From an uncultured Aquimarina sp. (lineage in GTDB: Bacteria > Bacteroidota > Bacteroidia > Flavobacteriales > Flavobacteriaceae): a stretch of 64,000 nt of DNA. Numbering within the stretch: the stretch's first letter is position 1; every line of letters begins with the position of its first letter. Where the stretch lies: positions 1 to 64,000 of the forward strand of contig CANNBP010000006.1 of assembly GCA_947502885.1 (NCBI GenBank), read 5' to 3'. Under the pieces are notes generated by a model that was given only the letters and a program-made list of their open reading frames with translations, was not told where the DNA came from and did not search any database. Positions 1 to 8,800 of this stretch are shown piece by piece. The translations under genes and the position numbers were made by a program.

Positions 1-36
1 TATCTCTTACTAACCTAATTAGGTTAGTAAGAGATA
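1..36. terminator. Perfect 36-bp palindrome at window edge
   Basis: Bases 1-18 are the exact reverse complement of bases 19-36, so the whole stretch is one perfect palindrome that could fold into an 16-bp stem with a minimal loop. It sits beyond the 3' end of the leftward DUF2911 gene. It may be the terminator of a gene just outside the window, but no long T-run follows within view on the + strand. Its role is uncertain because the window begins exactly here. Confidence 0.4.
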
Positions 37-151
37 TTATTATAAAAAAGAAGTGACACACTTTATTGAACACTACCAACATAACACATAAGTAATTCAA
101 AAAAATGCATGAGTAACAATACCATATACAAGCTTCATACTTAATGTTACT

Positions 152-181
152 ACAAAAAAACGCCCTGATTACCAGAGCGTT
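152..181 (-). terminator. Intrinsic terminator of the DUF2911 gene
   Basis: On the minus strand an 8-bp stem (160-167 with 173-180, one G-U pair, 5-nt loop) is followed by a run of seven T (complement of the A-run at 153-159). It lies about 30 nt after the stop of the leftward gene ending at 212. Confidence 0.75.
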
Positions 182-211
182 TCTTAAATGATTTGTGTGT
201 GAGAAAGAGTG

Positions 212-1054
212 TTATTTTGCTCCCCACTCTGCAAGGGAGTCTTTGTTCATCTTAACATAGTCAGCATTACCTGCCTTCTCTGCTAACTCTAACGAAGTTT
301 GTGCAGCTTTTATTGCCCCAGCCTTATCTCCAGATTTTGCATAGATCAATGATTGTTGTCTATGGTACCAAAAAGCTGGTTTTTCACGAGCAGCAATTGC
401 TTTATCAATATGCTCTTTCGCCTTAGCAATATCACCAGTTTCTTTAAAGAAAGTAGCCGCTTGATAGTGATCTCCAGCAGAAGGGCCTGCCATTACTTTT
501 TCTATACTAGCCAATGCCATTTTTTTGGCAGGAACTTCAATCTTAACAGTAGTTTCTACATTTGCCCACAAAAAACTAAGCTTGGCAGAATCCATTGTGA
601 AATCACTAAATACAATTGTAAATGTCTCTATATTTACTGGTATTGTAGTTGCTTTTACAGTAGCTTTAGCTGCTACTTTTGCATCGTCCCACTCACGTGG
701 TGTTCCCCAATTGTTAGTATCGCTATAAAAAATAATTTCCCAGTTTTCTTTTCCTGGTTTAGTAAAAATAGCATAAGATCCTTTTTTAAGTTCTTTACCT
801 TCTACTTTTACATCATCACTAAATGTAATTGTTGTGTTTTTATTAGCTCCAGTTCTCCAAAGCTTATCAAAAGGAACTAAATTTCCATATATGGTTCTTC
901 CTTTCATACTTGGTCTCGAATACTCAACAGCTACATCTGTAAGCCCAATAACTTGCTCTATTTTTGATGCAGGACTGGGTTGAGGGGTTTTTACTTGTGC
1001 TTCTATCCCTAGAGATAGTGTAGCAGCAAAAAGAAATAAAACAATCTTTTTCAT
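212..1054 (-). CDS. DUF2911 domain protein with C-terminal TPR
   Basis: A 280-residue exported protein of unknown biochemical function. A classical signal peptide covers about residues 1-20 (MKK, hydrophobic core, ending near IEAQ). Residues about 30-170 match the DUF2911 family known from Bacteroidota, with the typical elements GRTIYGNLVPFDKLWRTGAN and KGSYAIFTKPG. The C-terminal third (about 180-275) is helical and alanine/lysine rich, with two to three TPR-like helical pairs (for example ETGDIAKAKEHIDKAI). It stands alone, is transcribed leftward and ends at a good hairpin terminator. The family assignment is firm; the role is unknown, probably periplasmic. Confidence 0.85.
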   Translation of the reverse strand: MKKIVLFLFAATLSLGIEAQVKTPQPSPASKIEQVIGLTDVAVEYSRPSMKGRTIYGNLVPFDKLWRTGANKNTTITFSDDVKVEGKELKKGSYAIFTKPGKENWEIIFYSDTNNWGTPREWDDAKVAAKATVKATTIPVNIETFTIVFSDFTMDSAKLSFLWANVETTVKIEVPAKKMALASIEKVMAGPSAGDHYQAATFFKETGDIAKAKEHIDKAIAAREKPAFWYHRQQSLIYAKSGDKAGAIKAAQTSLELAEKAGNADYVKMNKDSLAEWGAK

Positions 1055-1144
1055 GGTGTTTATTTTAGTTTTTTTAGAATTACTGTAACGAAATTAATGA
1101 TTACACTTACATATTGAGTTAACAAAAACATAAAATAAGTGTGG

Positions 1145-1152
1145 TATATTTG
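1145..1152 (+). promoter_or_regulatory. Candidate -7 element (TATATTTG) of aquaporin gene
   Basis: TATATTTG matches the Bacteroidota -7 consensus TANNTTTG and lies 20 nt before the aquaporin ATG. No convincing TTTG -33 element is found 19 nt upstream, so this is a partial match only. Confidence 0.35.
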
Positions 1153-1172
1153 CAACCGACAAAAAGAAAACG

Positions 1173-1832
1173 ATGAGAAAATACATATCAGAAATCATAG
1201 GAACTTTTAGTTTAATCTTTTGTGGAACTGGTGCTATGACTATCAACGAGGTTACAGGTGGTGATGTAACTCATGTAGGAATAGCAATTACATGGGGACT
1301 CATTGTGATGGCTATGATCTATGCTTTTGGAGAAATATCAGGTGCTCATTTTAACCCTGCGGTAACAATTGCGTTTGCTTATGCCAAAAAATTTGAATGG
1401 AAAGAAGTACCAAAATACATTCTTGCCCAGTGCATTGGCGCCATACTAGCTAGTGCCGTTCTATTGTTTCTGTTTCCGCAAAGTGAATATTTAGGTGGTA
1501 CACTGCCACAGTTAGATGATCTTAGGGCATTTGTACTCGAACTACTCCTTACCTATTTTTTAATGGTTGTTATAATTAATGTTTCTACAGGTTCTAAAGA
1601 AATTGGTACTATGGCAGGAATTGCAATTGGTGGTGTTGTTTTACTCGAAGCTATGTTTGCTGGTCCTATGACTAATGCATCCATGAATCCCGCAAGATCA
1701 TTAGGTCCTGCCCTATTATCTGGACATTGGGAGCATCAATGGTTATATTTTGTCGCTCCTGTTATAGGAGCCTTGTTAGCCGTTTTGACATGCAAATTAG
1801 TAAAACCTAATAATTGCTGTGATGATTGTTAA
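1173..1832 (+). CDS. Aquaporin (MIP family channel)
   Basis: A 219-residue polytopic membrane channel for water or small neutral solutes. Both MIP signature boxes are present: HFNPAVTIA with the first NPA at about residue 61, and NASMNPARS with the second at about residue 172. Six transmembrane helices are expected, and the length is typical for bacterial aquaporins. The sequence around the first NPA (EISGAHFNPAVT) is like AqpZ and plant-type aquaporins rather than glycerol facilitators, but selectivity cannot be fixed by eye. The C-terminus ends in an unusual cysteine/aspartate cluster (NNCCDDC). The gene is monocistronic, and a -7-like TATATTTG lies just upstream. Confidence 0.9.
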   Translation: MRKYISEIIGTFSLIFCGTGAMTINEVTGGDVTHVGIAITWGLIVMAMIYAFGEISGAHFNPAVTIAFAYAKKFEWKEVPKYILAQCIGAILASAVLLFLFPQSEYLGGTLPQLDDLRAFVLELLLTYFLMVVIINVSTGSKEIGTMAGIAIGGVVLLEAMFAGPMTNASMNPARSLGPALLSGHWEHQWLYFVAPVIGALLAVLTCKLVKPNNCCDDC

Positions 1833-2031
1833 AGTCACAAATATGGTTATTACAATTATGTTAAAGTTTAGACGACTAATAAACTTCAATCACCTAATAG
1901 TCTAACATATAGCCTAATTAAAGTTGGGATATACTTGTACCGTCTAGAATATTTTAGATCTGGACTACAACATTCTTGAGGAATTTAAATATTTTTAACT
2001 TATATTTAATAAAACCTATAGTGCATACCCA

Positions 2032-2388
2032 ATGGAACATTTTTCTAATGAATTTTGTGAACTCGAACTTTATGATCATTATGTTGTCCTTACCATAAAT
2101 GAAAATATTGATTTCACACTAGATAAAGCGTCTATCATACGAGGTAAACTTCGAAAACATTATAAATCTAACCACTTTATAATGATTAGTAATAGAAAGT
2201 TTAACCATAATGTCTCCTCAGACATCTATAAACAAGGACAATTATCAAATATGAAAGGAATTGCTATTGTTTCTAACAATTGTGAGGAACGAAACAAAGC
2301 TCTCAAAGAACAACCTCTTTATGGTAAATCATTTACATTTTTTGATTCTTTAGAAGAAGCCAAATCTTGGGCCGAAACTTTTTTCTAA
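2032..2388 (+). CDS. Small STAS/SpoIIAA-like protein, paralogue of 61291-61668
   Basis: A 118-residue soluble protein without signal peptide or membrane segment. It aligns over its whole length with the 125-residue protein encoded at 61291-61668: both have YD-Y near residue 15, a NR motif mid-protein (ISNRKFNHNVSSDIY versus INRINSYSIDPTIY), and GxAIVSN followed by a C-terminal helix with an acidic EA-W motif. Alternating strands and helices recall the STAS/SpoIIAA-like fold seen in small flavobacterial proteins, but this is an impression. Function unknown. It precedes the SRPBCC gene by 36 nt and may share its transcript. Confidence 0.75.
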   Translation: MEHFSNEFCELELYDHYVVLTINENIDFTLDKASIIRGKLRKHYKSNHFIMISNRKFNHNVSSDIYKQGQLSNMKGIAIVSNNCEERNKALKEQPLYGKSFTFFDSLEEAKSWAETFF

Positions 2389-2424
2389 CATATCCTAAAT
2401 ATTTTACCAAGTTGCACTTTCATT

Positions 2425-2919
2425 ATGAAAATATATAATCTTACAGCAAAACAACGTTTACCCATATCTATTGATGAAGCCTGGGAGTTTCTATCTAGCC
2501 CCAATAACCTTAAAACAATTACGCCAGATTATATGAAATTCGAAGTCATTTCTGGAGCAGATAGAAAAATGTACCCTGGACAAATTATCCAATATATTGT
2601 TACTCCGATTGCTGGTGTAAAAAGTAAATGGGTAACCGAAATTACGCATGTAAAAGATAAAGAATACTTTGTAGATGAACAACGTTTCGGTCCTTATGCA
2701 CTTTGGCATCACAAACATTTTTTAAAAGAAATTCCTGGTGGTGTTGAGATGGAAGATAATATCGATTATAAAATACCATTGGGTATACTAGGGCAATGTA
2801 TACATCCCATATTGGTTAAACCAAAACTAAAAGAGATTTTTAAATTTCGTGAAAAAAAATTGATTGAAATGTTTGGTTCGATAGATAACTCGGTTAAAAG
2901 TGAAATCTTATTTACGTAA
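2425..2919 (+). CDS. SRPBCC family ligand-binding protein
   Basis: A 164-residue cytoplasmic protein of the START/SRPBCC (polyketide cyclase-like) fold. It opens with the typical first strand and helix (QRLPISIDEAWEFLSSPNNL), followed by the family pattern ITPDYMKFEV and YIVTPIAGVKSKWVTEI, and ends in a long C-terminal helix (FKFREKKLIEMF). Homologues are often labelled cell-division inhibitor or ligand-binding protein without functional proof. It lies 12 nt before the SDR gene and clearly forms an operon with SDR and photolyase. In flavobacteria this trio is a recurrent arrangement, which suggests a light- or damage-related role; that is inference. Confidence 0.82.
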   Translation: MKIYNLTAKQRLPISIDEAWEFLSSPNNLKTITPDYMKFEVISGADRKMYPGQIIQYIVTPIAGVKSKWVTEITHVKDKEYFVDEQRFGPYALWHHKHFLKEIPGGVEMEDNIDYKIPLGILGQCIHPILVKPKLKEIFKFREKKLIEMFGSIDNSVKSEILFT

Positions 2920-2931
2920 AACATATATTAC

Positions 2932-3630
2932 ATGAAAAAAAATATTTTACTTATAGGAGGTAGCTACGGCATTGGTTTTGAAATTGCACTTAAACTATAT
3001 AACGAACATACAATTTTTATTGCCTCTAGAACATCTGAAAATATTGGAAACTTAGAGGTTACGCATATTAAGTATGATGCCGCAAAAGATCAAATTGATA
3101 CATCTGCCTTACCAGACAGGATTGATGGGTTTGTATACTGCCCTGGCAGTATTAATTTGAAACCGTTTAAAATGTTGAGTCCCGAAACCTTTGTAGAGGA
3201 CATGCAAATTAATTTTATGTTTCTTGTTAAAATTATACATCAACTACTTCCAAAACTACAAAAGTCTGAACAGGCTAGTCTAGTATTTTTTAGTACTGTT
3301 GCAGTAAAAATAGGAATGCCCTTTCATACCAGTATAGCAGCTGCAAAAGGAGCAATAGAAGGATTTGCAAAAGCATTAGCTGCTGAATATGCTCCACAGT
3401 TTAGAGTGAATGTTATTGCACCTTCATTAACAAATACTTCTCTATCAAAAAAATTGCTTAATAATGATAAAAAGAAAGTAATCATGGATAATAGGCATCC
3501 AATGAAACGTATAGGGCAGGCCGAAGATATTGCCAATATTGCTAAATTTCTTTTAAGTGACGATAGTAATTGGATTACTGGTCAAGTCATTGGTGTTGAC
3601 GGAGGTATGTCTACTCTTAATGTCTCATAA
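2932..3630 (+). CDS. Atypical short-chain dehydrogenase/reductase (SDR)
   Basis: A 232-residue Rossmann-fold protein. The N-terminal nucleotide-binding glycine motif is present (LLIGGSYGIGFEIAL), as are the NNAG-equivalent region (VYCPGSINLKPF), the catalytic serine strand (LVFFSTVAVKIG) and the C-terminal GQVIGVDGG motif. The usual YxxxK motif is not: the segment reads HTSIAAAKGAIEG, keeping the lysine but with isoleucine where the catalytic tyrosine should be. A canonical SDR redox reaction is therefore doubtful. The gene sits between SRPBCC (12 nt) and photolyase (3 nt) and is co-transcribed with them. Substrate unknown. Confidence 0.85.
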   Translation: MKKNILLIGGSYGIGFEIALKLYNEHTIFIASRTSENIGNLEVTHIKYDAAKDQIDTSALPDRIDGFVYCPGSINLKPFKMLSPETFVEDMQINFMFLVKIIHQLLPKLQKSEQASLVFFSTVAVKIGMPFHTSIAAAKGAIEGFAKALAAEYAPQFRVNVIAPSLTNTSLSKKLLNNDKKKVIMDNRHPMKRIGQAEDIANIAKFLLSDDSNWITGQVIGVDGGMSTLNVS

Positions 3631-3633
3631 TAT

Positions 3634-4941
3634 ATGAATGCAAAAGTTGCTATTTACTGGTTTAGAAGAGATTTAAGGTTATCAGACAATACTGGCCTTA
3701 ATAAAGCACTACAAGGAGAATATCCTGTTATTCCAATTTTTATTTTTGATAAAAATATTATTGAGTATCTACCAAAAAATGATGCCCGGATAACATTTAT
3801 TTTTGAAACTCTACAAAAGATTAGAGAAACACTTAATAACGAATACAATAGTTCTTTATCTTTATATTACGGCACTCCCGAAGAGGTTTTTGATCGTTTA
3901 TTTTCCAAATATAACGTTGTCAATGTATATACCAATCATGATTATGAGCCCTATGCTATAAAACGAGATTCTAAAATCAAAAACTTATTAGAATCCAAAG
4001 GGGTGCAATTCTATAGCTTTAAGGATCAGGTTATTTTTGAAAAAAATGAAGTTGTTAAATCGGATGGTTCTCCATATATTGTATATACACCCTATAAAAA
4101 TCAATGGAAAAAAACTTTTACTCCTTCTCTATTAAAAACCAAAGACATTCAAAAAAATGTAAATAGTTTAATTCAAGACACTAACCTTCCAAATCTTACT
4201 TTAAAAGAAATTGGATTCATACCATCTTCTATCAAAGTTGACCCCTATACCGTATCACAAGAATTAATTTCTAATTATGAAGCTACAAGGAATTTCCCTT
4301 CAAAAGAGGAAGGTACTTCAAAACTAAGTCCGCATTTACGTTTTGGTACTGTTGGGATTCGAACTATTGTAAAAAAAGCAATTACAGAAGAAAACGAAAC
4401 ATTCTTATCAGAACTTATATGGAGAGAATTTTTTATGCAAATCCTATGGCATTTTCCTAACACAGTAAACACATCTTTTAGACTTAAATACGATCGTATC
4501 GTTTGGAGAAATAATGAAGAAGAGTTTAAGAAATGGTGTCAAGGACAAACTGGATATCCTCTGGTGGATGCAGGAATGAGGCAGTTAAATCAAACAGGAT
4601 ATATGCACAACCGAGTAAGAATGGTAGTTGCAAGTTTTTTATGTAAACACTTGTTAATCGATTGGCGTTGGGGTGAAGCCTATTTTGCAGAAAAATTATT
4701 GGATTATGATATCTCTGCCAACGTTGGTAACTGGCAATGGGCAGCTGGTTCTGGTGTTGATGCTGCTCCTTATTTTAGAATATTTAACCCCACAACTCAA
4801 ATAACAAAATTTGATAAAGAATTAGCCTATATCAACACATGGGTATTAGATCTAAATGAGTTGTCGTACCCTACCCCGATAGTCGATCATAAAATTGCAC
4901 GTGAACGCTGTCTCGAAACCTACAAAAAAGCATTACTTTAA
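3634..4941 (+). CDS. Cryptochrome/deoxyribodipyrimidine photolyase
   Basis: A 435-residue flavoprotein of the photolyase/cryptochrome family, which uses blue light and FAD to split cyclobutane pyrimidine dimers. The N-terminal photolyase (antenna) domain starts with WFRRDLRLSDNTGL at about residue 9. The C-terminal FAD domain carries TSKLSPHLRFGTVGIR, FLSELIWREFFMQILW, YPLVDAGMRQLNQTGYMHNR and NVGNWQWAAGSGVDAAPYFR, all hallmarks of class I CPD photolyases, including the tryptophans used for flavin photoreduction. Length is typical of that class. The start ATG lies 3 nt after the SDR stop. CPD photolyase is more likely than a pure signalling cryptochrome, but the two cannot be fully separated by eye. 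Confidence 0.93.
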   Translation: MNAKVAIYWFRRDLRLSDNTGLNKALQGEYPVIPIFIFDKNIIEYLPKNDARITFIFETLQKIRETLNNEYNSSLSLYYGTPEEVFDRLFSKYNVVNVYTNHDYEPYAIKRDSKIKNLLESKGVQFYSFKDQVIFEKNEVVKSDGSPYIVYTPYKNQWKKTFTPSLLKTKDIQKNVNSLIQDTNLPNLTLKEIGFIPSSIKVDPYTVSQELISNYEATRNFPSKEEGTSKLSPHLRFGTVGIRTIVKKAITEENETFLSELIWREFFMQILWHFPNTVNTSFRLKYDRIVWRNNEEEFKKWCQGQTGYPLVDAGMRQLNQTGYMHNRVRMVVASFLCKHLLIDWRWGEAYFAEKLLDYDISANVGNWQWAAGSGVDAAPYFRIFNPTTQITKFDKELAYINTWVLDLNELSYPTPIVDHKIARERCLETYKKALL

Positions 4942-5065
4942 TCCATAATTATAACATTTTTTTAATATTAGAAATTTATGTTTTTTGTACTTTAACAAAA
5001 GGAGAGCTTTAAGCACAAAAAACTCCTTGACATAAATTACTTATTAATATTAAAACTTTAATAAA

Positions 5066-5434
5066 ATGAACACACAAGAAGTAGCCAACCGTTTAGTAGA
5101 ACTTTGTCGCCATGGGGAAAATATGCAAGCAATTAAAGAGCTTTATGACCAAAATGTTGTAAGTAAAGAAATGCCTGGAAGCCCTAATGAAATTGTTTCA
5201 GGAAAAGATAATGTATTTAAAAAAAGTGAAGAATGGTATGCTTCTGTAGAAGAGTTTCATGGAGGTGAAATTTCTGACCCCGTAGTGGCCAGTGACCACT
5301 TTAGTTGTTCTATGAAAATGGATTGTACTTTTAAAGAGCAAGGGCGAATGCAAATTGAAGAAGTATGTGTTTACCAAGTAAATGATGGCAAAATCACTGA
5401 AGAGCAATTTTTTTACACCATGCCTTCAAATTAA
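5066..5434 (+). CDS. SnoaL/NTF2-like protein
   Basis: A 122-residue cytosolic protein of the SnoaL-like branch of the NTF2 fold, with an N-terminal helix pair (VANRLVELCRHGENMQAIKELYDQNV), the GKDNVFKKSEEWY segment and a final beta sheet (KMDCTF, MQIEEVCVYQVNDGKITEEQFFY). Proteins of this fold bind small hydrophobic ligands or act as simple isomerases; no catalytic residues can be assigned. It has its own leader and a long 3' region with a strong hairpin at 5589-5622, so it is likely monocistronic. Confidence 0.8.
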   Translation: MNTQEVANRLVELCRHGENMQAIKELYDQNVVSKEMPGSPNEIVSGKDNVFKKSEEWYASVEEFHGGEISDPVVASDHFSCSMKMDCTFKEQGRMQIEEVCVYQVNDGKITEEQFFYTMPSN

Positions 5435-5588
5435 TTATTTTTCAAAAAATATTTTAAAGCCTATTTAATCAACGGATTTTAGTGTTTTTTATCGTGAATA
5501 TGTTTTCATTTATAAAAAGAAAAAGAAAATGTCTTAAATAAACTTAATTCACTAAAAACCAGACAAAATAGTCTTTCATATAATATTC

Positions 5589-5622
5589 GACAGCCTATAA
5601 AACCATTGTTTTATAGGCTGTC
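5589..5622 (+). terminator. Strong hairpin downstream of the NTF2-like gene
   Basis: A 15-bp perfect stem (5589-5603 with 5608-5622) with a 4-nt CATT loop is followed by TTTTATGG. It lies in the 408-nt gene-free stretch 5435-5842. Its GACAGCCT/AGGCTGTC core recurs in the hairpin at 9772-9800. It is probably a transcription terminator, although it is 155 nt after the stop codon. The rest of the stretch is very AT-rich, with a promoter at 5785-5815 and nothing else I can support. Confidence 0.65.
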
Positions 5623-5784
5623 TTTTATGGTAAACACTTATTAAACACAAAAAACTGATTCTTATTTTAGTATTCATTTTTATATTCCCTAATTACCAAA
5701 AACATAAAAATACTCCCAATTATTTAACAAAACCATTGTAAGAATAGGTTAAAACCACAAAAAATAGTTAATTCTCTGATTACG

Positions 5785-5815
5785 TTTAAGTTTTTCTACA
5801 ATATGTTTAATTTTG
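5785..5815 (+). promoter_or_regulatory. Bacteroidota-type promoter of metallopeptidase 1
   Basis: A -33 element TTTA at 5785-5788 and a -7 element TAATTTTG at 5808-5815 are separated by exactly 19 nt, close to the consensus TTTG-N19-TANNTTTG. The predicted leader to the ATG at 5843 is about 20 nt. Confidence 0.6.
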
Positions 5816-5842
5816 GTTCTACTAACTTAAACTCAGCTTATT

Positions 5843-8800
5843 ATGAAAACTCGATTATCCTTATTCATAGGATTGTTCGTTGTATGCTTTGGTTTTTCCC
5901 AAACAACTCAATCGAACTTTTGGAGTAAAAACTCGCAAAGATTTAGTGCCAAAAACGTAGCTACTATTGGCAAAGAAGTAAACACTTCTAACAAAACGAT
6001 CTATCGCCTAGATATTGAAGGGCTTAAAAAAGCGCTCTTGTCTACTCCGCAAAGAGCTAAATCATCTGGAAACTCTAACATTATTATCTCGTTTCCAAAT
6101 GGAGATGGTCAATTTGATCAATTTCGTATCACAGCAACTTCGGTATTTCACCCTGATCTTGCCCGTAAGTACCCATCTATCAAATCATATGTAGGTAAAG
6201 GTATTGGCACAAATGCTGGAACCATGCATTTAAGTATAGGTGATGATGGATTTCATGCTATGATTATGAAACCAAATTCTAGAACCCAATATATAGACCC
6301 ATATACACAGGACAGAAAAAACTATTTGGTTTATTCTAAAGATGATATGGGTACCAGAGAGAGCTTTAAATGTTCTCTACAAGAAATTGGCCCGAGAAAT
6401 AATGTACCAAAATATGATACTCAACAGAGAAACCCTAATGATGGCACATTAAGAACTTATCGTTTAGCAATTGCGGCAAACGGAGAGTACTCTCAATTTC
6501 ATATTAGTGATCAAGGAGTATCTTCTGGAGCTACAGACGCTGTTAAAAAAGCAGCTGTATTATCAGCAATAAATACAACCATGACTCGAGTAAATGGAAT
6601 TTATGAAAGGGATCTTGGTGTAACTATGCAAGTCATAGCAAATAATGATAAAATCATATACCTTGATGCAAATTCTGACCCATTTGGAAATAATCCTTTA
6701 AGCGAAAATCAGACAGTTTGTGATCGTGAAATTGGTACAGCTAACTATGACATAGGACACCTTGTTACTACGGCAAGTGGTGGTGTTGCTGGTCTTGGAG
6801 TTGTTTGTAGTAGAAATAGAAAAGCTTATGGTACTACAGGAACAAGAAACCCAAAAGGAGATCCTTTTGATGTGGATTATGTTGCTCATGAAATGGGACA
6901 CCAATTTGGTGGAGAACATACGATGAATAATGCATGTGGAGGTAACAGAAGTAATAATTCTGCAGTAGAACCTGGTAGTGCATCAACTATAATGGGATAT
7001 GCTGGTATTTGTGCTCCGAATGTACAAAATAACAGCGATGATCATTTTCATGCATTGAGTATACAACAAATGTGGGCACACGTTTTAAGTGGTTCTTGTG
7101 CTACAAAAACAGTAACAGGAAATTCTGCTCCCACGGCTAATGCTGGAAGTGATTTTACAATACCAAAATCAACGCCTTTTGTTTTAAAAGGAGCTGGTAC
7201 CGATGCAAACGCTGCAGACCAGTTAACATATAACTGGGAGCAAATGGACAAAGAATTAGTTACTATGCCTCCAGTTGCAACAAACACTGGTGGTCCAGCT
7301 TTCCGTTCTATATCTTCTAAAACATCACCTGATCGTTATATGCCAGCATTAGCAACAGTTATTGCAGGTAATACGTCTTCTACATGGGAAGTTGTTCCTT
7401 CTGTAGCAAGAACAATGAATTTTAGACTTACCGTAAGAGATAATCATGTTGGAGGTGGTAATACTGCATCTGATGACACCAAAATTACCGTAAGTGGTAA
7501 TGCAGGACCATTTGTGGTAAGCTCCCCTAATTCAAATGTAAGCTGGGCAGCAGGTTCGAATCAAACCGTAACTTGGGATGTAGCTGGTACTACAGGAAAC
7601 GGTGTAAATGCTGCTAACGTTGATATTCTTTTATCTACAGATGGTGGAAAAACATATACAGTAACCATTGCTTCTGGAGTAACAAATAACGGTTCGCATG
7701 ATATTACAGTACCAAACAATAGAGGTAGCGAAAATAGAATCATGGTTAGAGGATCTAATCATATATTCTATGATATTTCAAATGCAAACTTCACAATAAC
7801 TGGAGGTATCGTTGATACAGAAGCGCCTACTGTTCCTGCCAATGTTACAGCTTCTAATGCTACCAAAACAACAATAGACATATCATGGTCTGCCTCTACA
7901 GATAATGTTGGTGTAAAAGAATATGATGTGTACCAAGGTAACACAGTTATCGCAACTGTTACAGGAACTAGACATCAAGCATCTGGTCTAACAGCTGGTA
8001 CTGAGTATTCCTTTAGAGTAAAAGCAAAAGATGCAGCAGGCAATGAATCTGGGTTTAGTAATGCAGCTACAGCTTCTACCTTACCTGATACAGATACCGA
8101 AGCACCTACTGAACCTACAGAATTAACGGCTTCTAACGAAACTCAAACAACTATTGACCTTAATTGGGTTGCCGCTACAGATAACGTAGGAGTAACTGGA
8201 TATGATGTGTATCAAGGAGATATTATGATTATAACAGTAACTGATACAAGACATCAAGTAACAGGGCTAACTGCAAATACTGCATATACATTTAAAGTAC
8301 TAGCAAAAGATGCGGCAGGAAACGAATCAAGATTTAGTAACATAGTTACTGCTTCTACTCTACCTGAAGATACTACTGATACCGAAGCTCCTACCGAGCC
8401 TACTGAATTGATGGCTTCTAACGAAACTCAAACGACTATTGACCTTAATTGGGTTGCCGCTACAGATAACGTAGGAGTAACTGGATATGATGTATATCAA
8501 GGTGATGTAAAAATAACTACGGTGACTGATACTAGACACCAAGTAACTGGATTGACAGCAAATACAGAATATACATTTAAAGTATTAGCAAAAGATGCAG
8601 CAGGAAACGAATCAAGATTTAGTAACATAGTTACTGCTTCTACTCTACCTGAAGATACTACTGATACCGAAGCTCCTACCGAGCCTACTGAATTGATGGC
8701 TTCTAACGAAACTCAAACGACTATTGATCTTTCTTGGGTAGCCGCTACAGATAACGTAGGAGTAACTGGATATGATGTATATCAAGGTGATGCAAAAATA

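Noticed and set aside
353..880. 175-codon plus-strand frame inside the DUF2911 gene
   Set aside because: Cys/Phe/Ser-rich product typical of antisense frames of AT-rich genes; the minus-strand gene has clear domains and signal peptide.
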